64,000 nt of DNA from Arthrobacter sp. D5-1 (GCF_017357425.1 NZ_CP014571.1:1798001-1862000); one strand, 5' to 3'. Shown: positions 37,044-46,256, numbered from the stretch's first letter. Translations and numbers: made by a program. The notes: generated by a model not told the origin, from the letters alone.

Positions 37044-38000
37044 GTGATTCCGACGCCCCCGCAAGTCCCCACCCAAAGGCCGGCCCGTCCCCTGGATGCC
37101 ACATCCGTGGAGAGCCCGTTTGGTGGTACCGCGCCCGCAGGGGCCGGGTTCGTTGAAGCAAGGCCTCACCCAGGGGAAGAACCGCATGACCCGGCAGTGC
37201 TTCGCGCGGCCGTTGTTCAATATGAAGCGCTGCTGTCAGGCGTCGGGGGAGCGGCCGTGGAGGCAAACGTCGCGGCCCATGTGAGGCTGGTGGCGGAGGC
37301 TTGCAACCGTGGCGCACGTTTGGTGCTTTTTCCTGAACTCTCCTTGACCGGGTATGAACTCACTGCATTCAAAGTCCCCGCCGGAGCAGGACAGCCTTCG
37401 CCGGGCAGTCAGCCTTCGCCGTGGTTAACCGAAGGCGACCCGCGGCTCCACCCCCTCCAGGATGTCTGTGCCCGCACCAGGACGGTGGCCGTCGTCGGGG
37501 CAGGCTGGCGGGAGGCGGATCAGACGCCCAGGTTGGCCTCGCTTATCGTCGGCTGTGACGGATCGGTGAAACCTGTCTTCAAAACTCATCTGCATGGGCC
37601 GGAGCGGGAGCTTTTTGTCCCTGGAAGCGGTCCGGCGGTGCTTGATGTCGACGGATGGCGGGTTGCCTTTGCGGTCTGTGCTGACGCCGCGCATCCTGCC
37701 CACGCCGGTGCCGCGGCGGAAGCGGAGGCCGATGTGTATGCAGTCTCTGCGCTGTACACGCGGGGCGAGGAACTCAGGCTCGGACTGCATTTGGGCGCCC
37801 GTTCCATGGACCACCGGATGTTTGGATTATTGGCGAACCTTGGAGGAGAAACGCCCTTGGGCCCCTCCTGCGGTCTCAGTGGAGCGTGGGGTCCAGACGG
37901 TGCTGCCCTGGTCCGGGTGGCGGGCACCGGGACGGAAGTCGCCATGGTGTCGTTGGACTGGTCCCGTCTTGACGCCTACAGATCCTCAACCGGGGCATGA
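37044..38000 (+). CDS. Carbon-nitrogen hydrolase (nitrilase superfamily)
   Basis: 318 residues with the Glu-Lys-Cys triad: Glu in LVLFPELSLTGYEL, Lys in VKPVFKTHLHGPERE, Cys in AVCADAAHPAHAG. The first ~50 residues are a Pro-rich N-terminal extension not shared by the family. The reaction is amide or nitrile hydrolysis, and the substrate cannot be read from sequence. It lies between the DUF222 remnant and dapA, with its own leaderless promoter. Confidence 0.85.
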   Translation: MIPTPPQVPTQRPARPLDATSVESPFGGTAPAGAGFVEARPHPGEEPHDPAVLRAAVVQYEALLSGVGGAAVEANVAAHVRLVAEACNRGARLVLFPELSLTGYELTAFKVPAGAGQPSPGSQPSPWLTEGDPRLHPLQDVCARTRTVAVVGAGWREADQTPRLASLIVGCDGSVKPVFKTHLHGPERELFVPGSGPAVLDVDGWRVAFAVCADAAHPAHAGAAAEAEADVYAVSALYTRGEELRLGLHLGARSMDHRMFGLLANLGGETPLGPSCGLSGAWGPDGAALVRVAGTGTEVAMVSLDWSRLDAYRSSTGA

Positions 38001-38023
38001 GGACCATCACGCGGAACCCATTC

Positions 38024-38058
38024 TTGTAACAAGCCCGCGACAGGGTAACGTTTTTCTT
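38024..38058 (+). promoter_or_regulatory. Promoter of dapA (leaderless type)
   Basis: TTGTAA and TAACGT are 16 bases apart, and TAACGT is seven bases before the ATG at 38059. Both hexamers are better than at most sites in the window. Confidence 0.65.
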
Positions 38059-38970
38059 ATGTCTGACTTGCGCGCCCACACTCCCGCCCTTGGTACCCTC
38101 CTGACCGCGATGGTCACCCCGTTCACCGAGGACGGCAAGGTGGACTACGACCAAGCCGCTGTACTGGCAGAGAAGCTTGTCCAGGATGGTTGCGATGGGC
38201 TCGTTGTTACCGGCACCACCGGAGAGACCTCAACCCTCACGGACGACGAAAACCTTGGTATGTTCCGGGCGGTCAAAGAAGCCGTCGGCGGCAAGGCTGC
38301 CATCATTGCCGGAACCGGCACCAACGACACCGCACACTCGGTGCACCTTTCCCAGCGGGCTGCCGAGGTTGGCGTGGATGGTCTCCTGATCGTCACGCCC
38401 TACTACAACAAGCCCAGCCAGGCAGGCGTCCGGGCGCACTTCGAGACCATTGCCTCGTCAACGGATCTGCCCGTCATGCTCTACGACATCCCAGGCCGCT
38501 CCTCCATTGCGATTGCTCCTGAGACCATGATCGGCCTGGCCAAGCACCAGAACATCGTGGCGGTCAAGGACGCCAAGGCAGATTTTGCCGCCGCTACCCG
38601 GGTCATGGCTGAGACTGACCTGGTTTTCTATTCCGGTGATGACGGATTGACCCTCCAGTGGATGGCGCTCGGCGCCGTCGGCCTGGTGGGCGTCACCACC
38701 CACGTGGCCACGCGTCGCTTCCGCGAGCTGATCGACGCTGTTAACGCCAGCGACCTCGCCACTGCGAGGGCCATCAACTTTGAACTGGAACCCGTCATTC
38801 GCGCAACCATGACGCGGGTCCAAGGCGCAGTAGCCGCCAAGCAGATTCTCAAGTGGCAGGGAGTCCTGCCCAACTCGGTTGTCCGTTTGCCCCTCGTGGA
38901 GCCGGACGCAGCCGAGATCGACATCATCCGCGGGGATTTGGCGGAAGCCGGTATGGACTTCAACGTCTAG
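38059..38970 (+). CDS. dapA: 4-hydroxy-tetrahydrodipicolinate synthase
   Basis: Schiff-base aldolase condensing pyruvate with aspartate semialdehyde, the first committed lysine step. 303 residues: TLLTAMVTPFTEDGKVD, the GTTGET motif (VVTGTTGETSTL), the catalytic Tyr in YYNKPSQAGVRAHF and YDIPGRS, and the Schiff-base Lys in NIVAVKDAKAD. The ATG at 38059 is supported by the promoter above; an upstream frame is a shadow of the nitrilase gene. Confidence 0.97.
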   Translation: MSDLRAHTPALGTLLTAMVTPFTEDGKVDYDQAAVLAEKLVQDGCDGLVVTGTTGETSTLTDDENLGMFRAVKEAVGGKAAIIAGTGTNDTAHSVHLSQRAAEVGVDGLLIVTPYYNKPSQAGVRAHFETIASSTDLPVMLYDIPGRSSIAIAPETMIGLAKHQNIVAVKDAKADFAAATRVMAETDLVFYSGDDGLTLQWMALGAVGLVGVTTHVATRRFRELIDAVNASDLATARAINFELEPVIRATMTRVQGAVAAKQILKWQGVLPNSVVRLPLVEPDAAEIDIIRGDLAEAGMDFNV

Positions 38971-38997
38971 GCCGGTTCCGCCGGAAAGAAGCACAAT

Positions 38998-40689
38998 ATG
39001 ACCCAAACCGCCCTTCCCGGACTGGTTACGCCGCCGAAACTGCCGAAAGGCACGCTGCGGATTGTTCCGCTCGGTGGCCTGGGAGAGATCGGCCGCAACA
39101 TGGCCGTCTTCGAAATCGACGGCAAGCTGCTGGTCGTTGACTGTGGCGTGCTCTTCCCTGAAGAGACCCAGCCCGGCGTAGACCTCATCCTGCCCGATTT
39201 CTCCTACATCGAAGACAGGCTGCAGGACGTAGTTGGCGTCGTGCTGACGCACGGTCACGAGGACCACATCGGTGCGGTTCCCTACCTGTTGCGCCTTAAA
39301 GCCGATATTCCACTGATCGGGTCCCAGCTCACCCTGGCCCTGGTGGAAGCAAAGCTCCAGGAACACCGGATCAAGCCGTACACCCTCACCGTCACCGAGG
39401 GCCAAGTGGAGCAATTCGGCCCGTTCGAGTGCGAGTTCATTGCCGTGAACCACTCCATCCCTGATGCCCTGGCCGTTTTCATCCGGACCGAGGGTGGCAC
39501 GGTCCTGCACACCGGCGACTTCAAGATGGACCAGTTGCCGCTGGATGGCCGCATCACCGACCTCCGTCACTTCGCCCGGTTGGGCGAAGAGGGCGTGGAC
39601 CTGTTCATGGCCGACTCCACCAACGCGGACGTCCCTGGGTTCACCACGGCCGAAAAGGAAATTGGTCCCACTTTGGACCGCCTGTTCGGCCAAGCGAAGA
39701 AGCGCCTCATCGTCGCGTCGTTCTCGTCCCATGTTCACCGTGTCCAGCAGGTCCTTGATGCCGCAGAGAAGCATGGCCGCAAGGTCGCTTTCGTTGGACG
39801 CTCCATGGTGCGCAACATGGCCATCGCCGCCAAACTGGGGTATCTCGATGTGCCGGCCGGGATTTTGGTGGACATCAAGAACATCGACAACATGCCCGAT
39901 GACCGCGTGGTCCTGATGTCCACCGGTTCCCAGGGCGAGCCGATGGCTGCCCTGTCCCGGATGGCCAACGGCGACCACCGCGTAGTGGTTGGACCCGGCG
40001 ACACCGTCATTCTGGCCTCCAGCCTGATTCCCGGCAACGAGAATGCCGTGTTCCGCATCATCAACGGACTCCTCAAACTCGGCGCGGACGTAATCCATAA
40101 GGGCACTGCGAAGGTCCACGTCTCCGGGCACGCAGCGGCAGGGGAGCTCCTGTACTGCTACAACATCCTTGAGCCGCTCAACGCCATGCCTGTGCACGGC
40201 GAAACCCGTCACCTTATTGCCAATGGCAACATCGCGCGGGAATCCGGTGTTCCGTCCGAGGGCATCATCCTGAGCGACAACGGCACAGTGATCGACCTGA
40301 AGGACCACAAAGCAAACATTGTTGGCCAAGTAGAGGTCGGATTCGTCTACGTGGACGGTTCCAGCGTGGGTGAGATCACCGACGCCGACTTGAAGGACCG
40401 TCGCATCCTCGGGGACGAGGGCTTCATTTCCATCATTACGGTCATCAACCGCACTACCGGCAAGATCGTGTCGGGACCGGAAATCCATGCCCGTGGTGTT
40501 GCTGAGGATGATTCGGTCTTCGACGAGATCATCCCCAAGATCAACGCCGCACTGGAAGACGCTGTGCTTAATCACGCAGACCATACCAACCATCAGCTGC
40601 AGCAGGTGGTGCGCAGGATCATCGGCACGTGGGTCAACCGCAAGCTCCGCCGCCGTCCCATGATCATTCCGGTGGTCCTTGAGGCATAG
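38998..40689 (+). CDS. rnj: Ribonuclease J
   Basis: Metallo-beta-lactamase/beta-CASP nuclease with 5' exo- and endoribonuclease activity. The 563-residue protein contains the zinc motif HGHEDH at residues 85-90 and HTGDFKMD. The beta-CASP domain has ADSTNADVPG, FSSHVHRVQQ and the STGSQGEPMAALSRMANGDHR segment, and the C-terminal MPVHGETRHL carries a further ligand His. Downstream of dapA with a 27-base gap containing GAAAGAAG, the usual actinobacterial dapA-rnj pairing. Confidence 0.97.
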   Translation: MTQTALPGLVTPPKLPKGTLRIVPLGGLGEIGRNMAVFEIDGKLLVVDCGVLFPEETQPGVDLILPDFSYIEDRLQDVVGVVLTHGHEDHIGAVPYLLRLKADIPLIGSQLTLALVEAKLQEHRIKPYTLTVTEGQVEQFGPFECEFIAVNHSIPDALAVFIRTEGGTVLHTGDFKMDQLPLDGRITDLRHFARLGEEGVDLFMADSTNADVPGFTTAEKEIGPTLDRLFGQAKKRLIVASFSSHVHRVQQVLDAAEKHGRKVAFVGRSMVRNMAIAAKLGYLDVPAGILVDIKNIDNMPDDRVVLMSTGSQGEPMAALSRMANGDHRVVVGPGDTVILASSLIPGNENAVFRIINGLLKLGADVIHKGTAKVHVSGHAAAGELLYCYNILEPLNAMPVHGETRHLIANGNIARESGVPSEGIILSDNGTVIDLKDHKANIVGQVEVGFVYVDGSSVGEITDADLKDRRILGDEGFISIITVINRTTGKIVSGPEIHARGVAEDDSVFDEIIPKINAALEDAVLNHADHTNHQLQQVVRRIIGTWVNRKLRRRPMIIPVVLEA

Positions 40690-40708
40690 CCCCACGGCAA
40701 CATGCACA

Positions 40709-40750
40709 CCCAAGGGGGCCTGAAATCCGCGGATTTCAGGCCCCCTTGGG
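40709..40750 (+). terminator. 42-bp perfect palindrome between rnj and ftsK
   Basis: Two 21-base arms (CCCAAGGGGGCCTGAAATCCG and its exact complement) meet at CCG|CGG with no loop. A bi-directional terminator is the simplest reading, although no T-run follows on either strand. It lies only two bases before the ftsK -10 box. Confidence 0.7.
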
Positions 40751-40751
40751 G

Positions 40752-40764
40752 TACCGTGGCAGTT
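40752..40764 (+). promoter_or_regulatory. -10 box TACCGT for leaderless ftsK mRNA
   Basis: TACCGT, seven bases (GGCAGTT), ATG 40765. The palindrome occupies the expected -35 region. Confidence 0.5.
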
Positions 40765-43626
40765 ATGGCGACCCGTACTACCTCCACGCCACGAGGCAGC
40801 TCCAGCAGTAAATCCGGCGGCACAGGCCGGAGCGCAGCCACATCCAAAACCAGCGCCGCCGCAGGCAAGAGCGGGCGTGGAAGCACTGCCCGCACCAAGC
40901 AGGCGGCCGCCGTCGAGCCCCAGGCTCCGCTGCCCCTGCGTATGCTTTCAGGTTTTTGGCAGGGGATCGGCCATGTGGTCGGTGCCGGCGTCCGCCGCAT
41001 TGGGTACGACGTCAGCGACCTCGATCCCGCGGATCGCCGTGACGGCGCAGCCCTTTTCAACCTGGTGTTGGGCATCGCGATTGCCACTTTCGCCTGGTGG
41101 GGCCTGACGGGGTGGCTCCCGGACGTCGTCTACAGCGTGGTCAACGGGACGTTTGGCTGGATGACCCTGATCCTGCCTTTCATGCTTTTTGTTTGTGCCT
41201 TCCGGTTGTTCCGGAAACCCCAGGACGGCCGCGGCAACAACCGTGTGGGCATTGGCTTTATGATCATGACCCTGGCTGGATCGGGTTTGGCCCACGTCAT
41301 TGGCGGCCTGCCCACCGTGGCCGATGGGTTCGATGGCCTGCGCAGGGCAGGCGGCATGCTGGGATTCCTCGCCGCCGCCCCCCTGGCCGCAATCCACGGT
41401 GCAGTACCGGTGGTCCTCTACAGCTTGTTGGCCTTCGTCTCTTTCCTGATCGTCACTGCAACCCCGTTCGGCGCCATTCCCTCCCGCATCCGGGGTGCCT
41501 ATGAGCACCTTATGGGTGTGGACCTCATGGACGGTTCCGGCAAGGACGCCCACGACCGCAGCTACCTCTACGAAAACGACGCACCGGCCAAGCCCAAGAA
41601 GAAGCGCATGCGCTTCTTCGGCAAGGATGAGGAGCCCGAGGCAGGCCTGGAGGGCTACGTCGGGGACGAAGCTTTCGAACATGCAATAGTCGACGACGAC
41701 GCTCCCGCCTCGCCGGAACCGCGCGTTCCGCCGGGGGTGCGCCGCCCAACCCAGGCGGAGATCGCCGTCGGGAAGATCAAGGCAGCCCAGGGCTTGGGGG
41801 CGGCACCCGGCATTGACAACCCCACCGAAGCCATTCCGGTCATCAGTCCTGCCATGACCGTGCCAGCGCCCACCGTTGCCCAGGTCCCCGCGAAGCCTGC
41901 CGGTGCGCCGCTGCCGCAAACGCCGATTCCACAACGCACGGAGCAGTTGTCCCTCGCCGGGGACGTCACCTACACCCTGCCGGCCTCCGACTACCTGACG
42001 CCGGGCTCCATTCCGAAGGAGCGCACAGAGGCCAATGACGCCGTCGTCGCCGCCTTGACGGACACCTTGACACAATTCAACGTGGACGCAGCCGTGACTG
42101 GCTTCAGCCGTGGTCCCACCGTGACGCGCTACGAGATCGAGCTGTCTCCCGGTACCAAGGTGGAGCGCGTTACCGCGCTGTCGAAGAATATTTCCTACGC
42201 GGTCGCATCGAGCGATGTCCGCATCCTGAGCCCCATCCCCGGCAAATCGGCCATCGGTATCGAGATTCCCAACACGGACCGCGAAACGGTTTCGCTGGGC
42301 GACGTTCTGCGGAGCCAGAACGCCCGCCGGACAGACCACCCCATGGTCATGGGTGTTGGCAAGGACGTCGAGGGCGGCTACGTGGTGGCCAACCTGGCAA
42401 AGATGCCCCACCTGCTGGTGGCTGGGGCCACTGGTGCCGGTAAGTCGAGCTTCGTGAACTCCATGATCACCTCCATCCTCATGCGTGCCACCCCGGATGA
42501 AGTCCGCATGGTCATGGTGGACCCCAAGCGCGTGGAGCTCACCGCGTACGAAGGCGTCCCGCACCTCATCACGCCCATCATCACCAATCCCAAAAAGGCC
42601 GCGGAGGCCCTGCAATGGGTGGTCCGGGAGATGGACGCCCGCTACGACGACCTCGCCAACTACGGTTACAAACACATCGACGACTTCAACAAGGCTGTCC
42701 GTGCCGGCAAAGTGGTGCCGCCCGTGGACTCCAAACGGATCATCAAGCCCTACCCTTACCTTCTGGTGATCGTGGATGAACTCGCCGACCTCATGATGGT
42801 GGCCCCGCGCGACGTCGAAGACTCGATTGTCCGCATCACCCAGCTCGCCCGTGCTGCCGGTATCCACCTGGTCCTGGCCACCCAGCGCCCGTCCGTGGAT
42901 GTCGTCACTGGCCTGATCAAGGCGAACGTGCCGTCCCGCATGGCCTTCGCAACCTCGTCCGTGACGGACTCCCGTGTTGTGCTGGACCAGCCTGGGGCGG
43001 AGAAGCTTATTGGCCAGGGTGATGCGCTTTTCCTGCCGATGGGTGCGTCGAAGGCTATGCGTGTCCAGGGTGCCTGGGTGACGGAATCCGAGATCCACAA
43101 GGTTGTGGAGCACGTCAAGGGACAGCTCCAGGCTGTTTACCGCGACGACGTTGCTGCCGAAGCCCCCAAGAAGCAGATCGACGACGACATTGGAGACGAC
43201 CTCGAGGTCTTGTTGCAGGCCACCGAGTTGGTGGTGACCACCCAATTCGGCTCCACGTCGATGTTGCAGCGCAAGCTCCGGGTGGGCTTCGCCAAGGCCG
43301 GGCGGCTTATGGACCTCCTCGAATCCCGCGGAGTGGTGGGTCCCTCGGAAGGCTCGAAGGCCCGCGATGTCCTGGTCAAGCCGGACGACCTCGCGGCCGT
43401 CCTGGCAGCGATGAAGGGCCAGGAATCACCCGCTGCACCCGACGCCCACACGGCGGCCCTGAGCGACAACGCGAACTCGAACATCGCCGTCGGCGGTTAT
43501 GCGGAGGACCTCGTGCAGGCAGACCTGGACAACCGGACGCAGGCCATTGAGTACCACGACGGCGCTGACGGCCCCGATGACGACGACGAAGGCGGCGAGG
43601 ACGCCTGGTCGTTGACGGGGCGCTAG
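40765..43626 (+). CDS. ftsK: DNA translocase FtsK/SpoIIIE
   Basis: Septal DNA pump that clears and segregates chromosomes. 953 residues: a basic Ser/Thr/Gly N-terminal region; four membrane helices (about 90-240); an Ala/Pro-rich linker; a RecA-like motor with Walker A GATGAGKSS (about residues 553-561), Walker B LLVIVDELADLMM and LVLATQRPSVDVVTG; and a C-terminal gamma winged helix (STSMLQRKLRVGFAKAGRLMDLLES). ATG 40765 is preferred to ATG 40702, which would place the palindrome inside the gene. Confidence 0.97.
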   Translation: MATRTTSTPRGSSSSKSGGTGRSAATSKTSAAAGKSGRGSTARTKQAAAVEPQAPLPLRMLSGFWQGIGHVVGAGVRRIGYDVSDLDPADRRDGAALFNLVLGIAIATFAWWGLTGWLPDVVYSVVNGTFGWMTLILPFMLFVCAFRLFRKPQDGRGNNRVGIGFMIMTLAGSGLAHVIGGLPTVADGFDGLRRAGGMLGFLAAAPLAAIHGAVPVVLYSLLAFVSFLIVTATPFGAIPSRIRGAYEHLMGVDLMDGSGKDAHDRSYLYENDAPAKPKKKRMRFFGKDEEPEAGLEGYVGDEAFEHAIVDDDAPASPEPRVPPGVRRPTQAEIAVGKIKAAQGLGAAPGIDNPTEAIPVISPAMTVPAPTVAQVPAKPAGAPLPQTPIPQRTEQLSLAGDVTYTLPASDYLTPGSIPKERTEANDAVVAALTDTLTQFNVDAAVTGFSRGPTVTRYEIELSPGTKVERVTALSKNISYAVASSDVRILSPIPGKSAIGIEIPNTDRETVSLGDVLRSQNARRTDHPMVMGVGKDVEGGYVVANLAKMPHLLVAGATGAGKSSFVNSMITSILMRATPDEVRMVMVDPKRVELTAYEGVPHLITPIITNPKKAAEALQWVVREMDARYDDLANYGYKHIDDFNKAVRAGKVVPPVDSKRIIKPYPYLLVIVDELADLMMVAPRDVEDSIVRITQLARAAGIHLVLATQRPSVDVVTGLIKANVPSRMAFATSSVTDSRVVLDQPGAEKLIGQGDALFLPMGASKAMRVQGAWVTESEIHKVVEHVKGQLQAVYRDDVAAEAPKKQIDDDIGDDLEVLLQATELVVTTQFGSTSMLQRKLRVGFAKAGRLMDLLESRGVVGPSEGSKARDVLVKPDDLAAVLAAMKGQESPAAPDAHTAALSDNANSNIAVGGYAEDLVQADLDNRTQAIEYHDGADGPDDDDEGGEDAWSLTGR

Positions 43627-43652
43627 CTTCAAAGGCGTCAGCCCAAAGACGG

Positions 43653-43664
43653 TAGCCTAGAGGG
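43653..43664 (+). promoter_or_regulatory. -10 box TAGCCT for leaderless pgsA mRNA
   Basis: TAGCCT, six bases (AGAGGG), then GTG 43665. Confidence 0.6.
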
Positions 43665-44267
43665 GTGACTACAGCCGAGGGTGATAACGCGACGTCCAGC
43701 AATTCCGATGTCTGGAACCTGCCCAACATCCTCACCATGCTTCGGATCGTCCTGGTTCCGTTTTTTGTGTGGTTCCTGCTCGCCGACAACGGCGAATACG
43801 GCCTGTGGCGCTGGGCAGCGGTGGTGGCCTTCGCGGTCGCCATCTACACGGACAAGCTCGACGGCGACATCGCCAGGGCGCGCGGCCTCATCACCAATTT
43901 CGGCAAGATCGCCGATCCCATTGCCGACAAATTGCTGATCGGCTCCGCGCTGGTGCTCCTGTCCATCCTGGGGGAACTGCCGTGGTGGGTCACCATCCTC
44001 ATCCTCGTCCGCGAGTGGGGGATTACGGCCCTTCGGTTCGTCGTGATCCGGTACGGCGTCATGCCGGCTTCCAGGGGCGGAAAGCTGAAGACGGTGGTAC
44101 AAACCGTCGCCATCTTCCTTTACATCCTTCCCCTCAAAGCGATCGCTCCATGGCTGGGCGACGTTGCCTTCTGGGTCATGATGCTGGCACTTGCCATCAC
44201 CCTGTGGACCGGCGTCGAATACGTCATCCAAGCCCTCAAGCTGCGGGCGGCGGGGCGTAGGGCATGA
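43665..44267 (+). CDS. pgsA: CDP-diacylglycerol-glycerol-3-phosphate phosphatidyltransferase
   Basis: 200 residues with four membrane helices and the CDP-alcohol phosphatidyltransferase motif D-x2-D-G-x2-A-R-x8-G-x3-D-x3-D, seen in TDKLDGDIARARGLITNFGKIADPIADK. The product is phosphatidylglycerophosphate. GTG 43665 is supported by the -10 box. It overlaps cinA by four bases. Confidence 0.93.
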   Translation: MTTAEGDNATSSNSDVWNLPNILTMLRIVLVPFFVWFLLADNGEYGLWRWAAVVAFAVAIYTDKLDGDIARARGLITNFGKIADPIADKLLIGSALVLLSILGELPWWVTILILVREWGITALRFVVIRYGVMPASRGGKLKTVVQTVAIFLYILPLKAIAPWLGDVAFWVMMLALAITLWTGVEYVIQALKLRAAGRRA

Positions 44268-44776
44268 CGTCCGGGAACGCCGGCACCGCCGCGGCAGAGA
44301 CGTCGACGGCGGTGGTCGCCGCAGCGATCGCAAAGAACCAAACGGTCGCCACGGCCGAGTCGCTGACCGCTGGAATGGTAGCGGCCACCCTGGCAAATAC
44401 TCCTGGCGCTTCGGGGATGCTTCAGGGCGGAGTTGTTGCGTACCAAAATTCCGTCAAGGCCGGCGTCCTGGGCGTTCCGGAACAGCTGCTTGCCGACGTC
44501 GGGTCCGTTGACGGTGCTGTTGCGGAAGCCATGGCCGAGGGTGCGCGGCGCTCTTGCGGTGCCAGCATTGGAGTATCCACTACCGGAGTGGCCGGACCTG
44601 ATCCCCATGATGGCAAAGCCGTCGGAACAGTGTTCGTTGGAATCGCTGCCGATGCCGGAACCAAAGCCTTCGAATTCAGCTTCACGGGGGACCGCCGGTC
44701 GATTCGCGAGCAGGCCTGCGAGGCGGCCCTGGCGCGTCTGCTTGCCGCGCTGGAAGGGGATGGTTACCGTTCGTAA
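44264..44776 (+). CDS. CinA C-terminal domain nicotinamide-nucleotide amidase
   Basis: 170 residues comprising only the CinA amidohydrolase (PncC-type) domain: VATAESLTAGMVAATLANTPGASGMLQGGVVAYQ, STTGVAGPDP and KAVGTVFVGIA. It hydrolyses NMN to nicotinic acid mononucleotide in characterised relatives. The N-terminal MoCF-like half of full CinA is absent, as usual in actinobacteria. It overlaps pgsA by four bases. Confidence 0.9.
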   Translation: MTSGNAGTAAAETSTAVVAAAIAKNQTVATAESLTAGMVAATLANTPGASGMLQGGVVAYQNSVKAGVLGVPEQLLADVGSVDGAVAEAMAEGARRSCGASIGVSTTGVAGPDPHDGKAVGTVFVGIAADAGTKAFEFSFTGDRRSIREQACEAALARLLAALEGDGYRS

Positions 44777-45006
44777 AGTAGCCGGGAACAAAAACTGATT
44801 GCCAATAGTTGTGTCATTGAGTCGCTTCGGAAGAGCCGGGGCGCCTAGGATGTAGAAACCAACCCGGTCCGCCCACCAGCGAACCGGATGACTGAGGGAG
44901 CAAGGCGATACAGATGGTAAAGCAGCCCGTATCCGTAAACGGCGTTGTCCGCTGGAAGGATGTGGGCTTGGCTGATCAGACACAGAGCGAACAGAAGGAG
45001 CGCAAA
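44777..45006 (+). other. Upstream region of the ClgR-like regulator
   Basis: About 230 bases. TAGGAT near 44847 is a possible -10. AAGGAG is at 44995-45000. A second in-frame ATG (44914) is preceded by GGGAGCAAGG, so an alternative longer protein is possible. No palindromic regulator site stood out. Confidence 0.4.
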
Positions 45007-45348
45007 ATGGTTGTACTACGCCACGAGATCGGTGATGTACTGCGCGATGTCCGCCAGCGTCAGGGCCGTACCCTCCGCGAGGTTTCGCACAGCGCCCGCG
45101 TCTCACTTGGTTACTTGAGTGAAGTTGAACGCGGCCAGAAGGAGGCTTCTTCCGAGCTCCTGTCCTCCATTTGCACAGCCCTGGATGTTCCGTTGTCCCA
45201 CATGCTCCGCGAAGTCAGCGACCGTGTGGCCGTTGCTGAGGGTGTGGCCGTGCCGGACACCGTTCCGCAGGAATTCTCCCAGCGTTACGGTCGCGATCTG
45301 GACCTCACGGACGACTTCCCGCAGGGAATGCTCTCCGGAGCCCGGTAA
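45007..45348 (+). CDS. clgR: HTH transcriptional regulator, ClgR-like
   Basis: 113 residues of the Xre/ClgR type. [64 protein letters not shown] is the canonical ClgR helix-turn-helix. In actinobacteria ClgR activates clpP/clpC and other protease genes. The C-terminal half carries the basic, Asp-rich tail. ATG 45007 is five bases after AAGGAG; an upstream ATG (44914) would add 31 residues. Gene order pgsA-cinA-clgR-recA is normal. Confidence 0.88.
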   Translation: MVVLRHEIGDVLRDVRQRQGRTLREVSHSARVSLGYLSEVERGQKEASSELLSSICTALDVPLSHMLREVSDRVAVAEGVAVPDTVPQEFSQRYGRDLDLTDDFPQGMLSGAR

Positions 45349-45367
45349 CCGTTCCACCAGAAGTGGG

Positions 45368-45404
45368 AGAAGGTCCCCAGCCATCGGCTGGGGACCTTCT
45401 TTTG
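45368..45404 (+). terminator. Intrinsic terminator after clgR
   Basis: A perfect 15-bp stem (AGAAGGTCCCCAGCC / GGCTGGGGACCTTCT) with an ATC loop, followed by TTTT. It is the best terminator in the window and could serve the convergent MarR gene as well. Confidence 0.9.
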
Positions 45405-45438
45405 GTCTTCGGTGGTATGGCCTGAGGCGCCTGGCGGA

Positions 45439-45990
45439 TCAGGCGTCGGCTGGCTTGGTGGGGTCGGCAGCACTGTCCGGTTCCCGCAGGGTCACGTCCT
45501 TGAGGACGCCGTCGCCGTAGATCGCATTGAGCCGGCCCATGTAGTCGGCCAGGGTCTGGACGTCCTCAAGCGGCCATTCGCCCAGGCGTTCGCGGAATAC
45601 CTGCCGCCGGGCATCCTGGACCTGGTGCATCTTGTCCTCGCCCTTGTCCGTCAGGCGTATGGATTGTGCCCTTCCGTCCTGCGGGTCCGCTTCCTTGTAG
45701 ACCAGGCCAATGCTCTCCAGGAAGGCGATCTGCCGGCTCACGGAGGGCTTGCCAACGCCTATGCACGTGGCGAGGTCGGTCAGCCTGATCGGACCTTCCC
45801 TCCGGATGACGGTCAGCAGCCCGTAGGCGGCCGGTTCCATGTCCGGGTGGACCTGGCGCGACAACTGATGGGAGATTGACCGGGCACGGCGCCAGAGCAG
45901 GCTCAGCTGGTGTTCCACCTGCTGGAGGGCGTCGTCTACGGCGTCGCCTGGCACGGCCTGACCGGGCGTGCTCTGGAGAGGATTGCTCAT
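45439..45990 (-). CDS. MarR-family transcriptional regulator
   Basis: 183 residues with the winged-helix MarR fold: EHQLSLLWRRARSISHQLSRQVHPDMEPAAYGLLTVIRREGPIRLTDLATCIGVGKPSVSRQIAFLESIGLVYKEADPQDGRAQSIRLTDKG, ending in an Asp/Pro-rich tail. Ligand and targets unknown. Starts at ATG 45990 (not the ATG 45999): TAGAAT on the minus strand lies seven bases before 45990. It is divergent from DUF3046, so the two could share a control region. Confidence 0.88.
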   Translation of the reverse strand: MSNPLQSTPGQAVPGDAVDDALQQVEHQLSLLWRRARSISHQLSRQVHPDMEPAAYGLLTVIRREGPIRLTDLATCIGVGKPSVSRQIAFLESIGLVYKEADPQDGRAQSIRLTDKGEDKMHQVQDARRQVFRERLGEWPLEDVQTLADYMGRLNAIYGDGVLKDVTLREPDSAADPTKPADA

Positions 45991-46003
45991 GGCAACCATT
46001 CTA
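45991..46003 (-). promoter_or_regulatory. -10 box TAGAAT for leaderless marR mRNA
   Basis: Minus-strand TAGAAT, seven bases (GGTTGCC), ATG 45990. Confidence 0.55.
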
Positions 46004-46031
46004 GAGTCCGGCTCCGTGAGAGACTCTATCC

Positions 46032-46256
46032 GTGAGGGCAAGTGACTTTTGGCGATTGATGGACGATGAGTTCGGGGCAGGCTATTCCCGTGTCCTCGCC
46101 GGCTCCTTGGTACTCGCAGGCGTGGGCGGGCGGACTGCCGTTGAGGCACTGGCCTCCGGATACCATCCCCGCGAGGTGTGGTTGGCTGTATGCGAAGTCC
46201 AGGATGTTCCGGCCGAACGCAGGCTGGGGCGGGACATTAAACCGGCCTCCAGCTGA
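46032..46256 (+). CDS. DUF3046 protein
   Basis: 74 residues: SDFWRLMDDEFGAGYSRVLAGSLVLAGVGGRTAVEALASGYHPREVWLAVCEVQDVPAERRLGRDIKP. This is the DUF3046 family, found next to recA across actinobacteria. Its function is unknown. GTG 46032 is divergent from the MarR gene. The conserved link to recA and its distance (248 bp) from it suggest a separate transcript. Confidence 0.82.
   Translation: MRASDFWRLMDDEFGAGYSRVLAGSLVLAGVGGRTAVEALASGYHPREVWLAVCEVQDVPAERRLGRDIKPASS

Noticed and set aside
38458..40713. 751-codon frame antisense to rnj and dapA
   Set aside because: Spans two genuine genes on the other strand; no recognisable motif.
40702..40764. Upstream start for ftsK at ATG 40702
   Set aside because: Would translate across the 42-bp palindrome; the leaderless start at 40765 fits the family better.
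40948..43245. 765-codon frame antisense to ftsK
   Set aside because: No protein family features; FtsK motor motifs lie on the plus strand.
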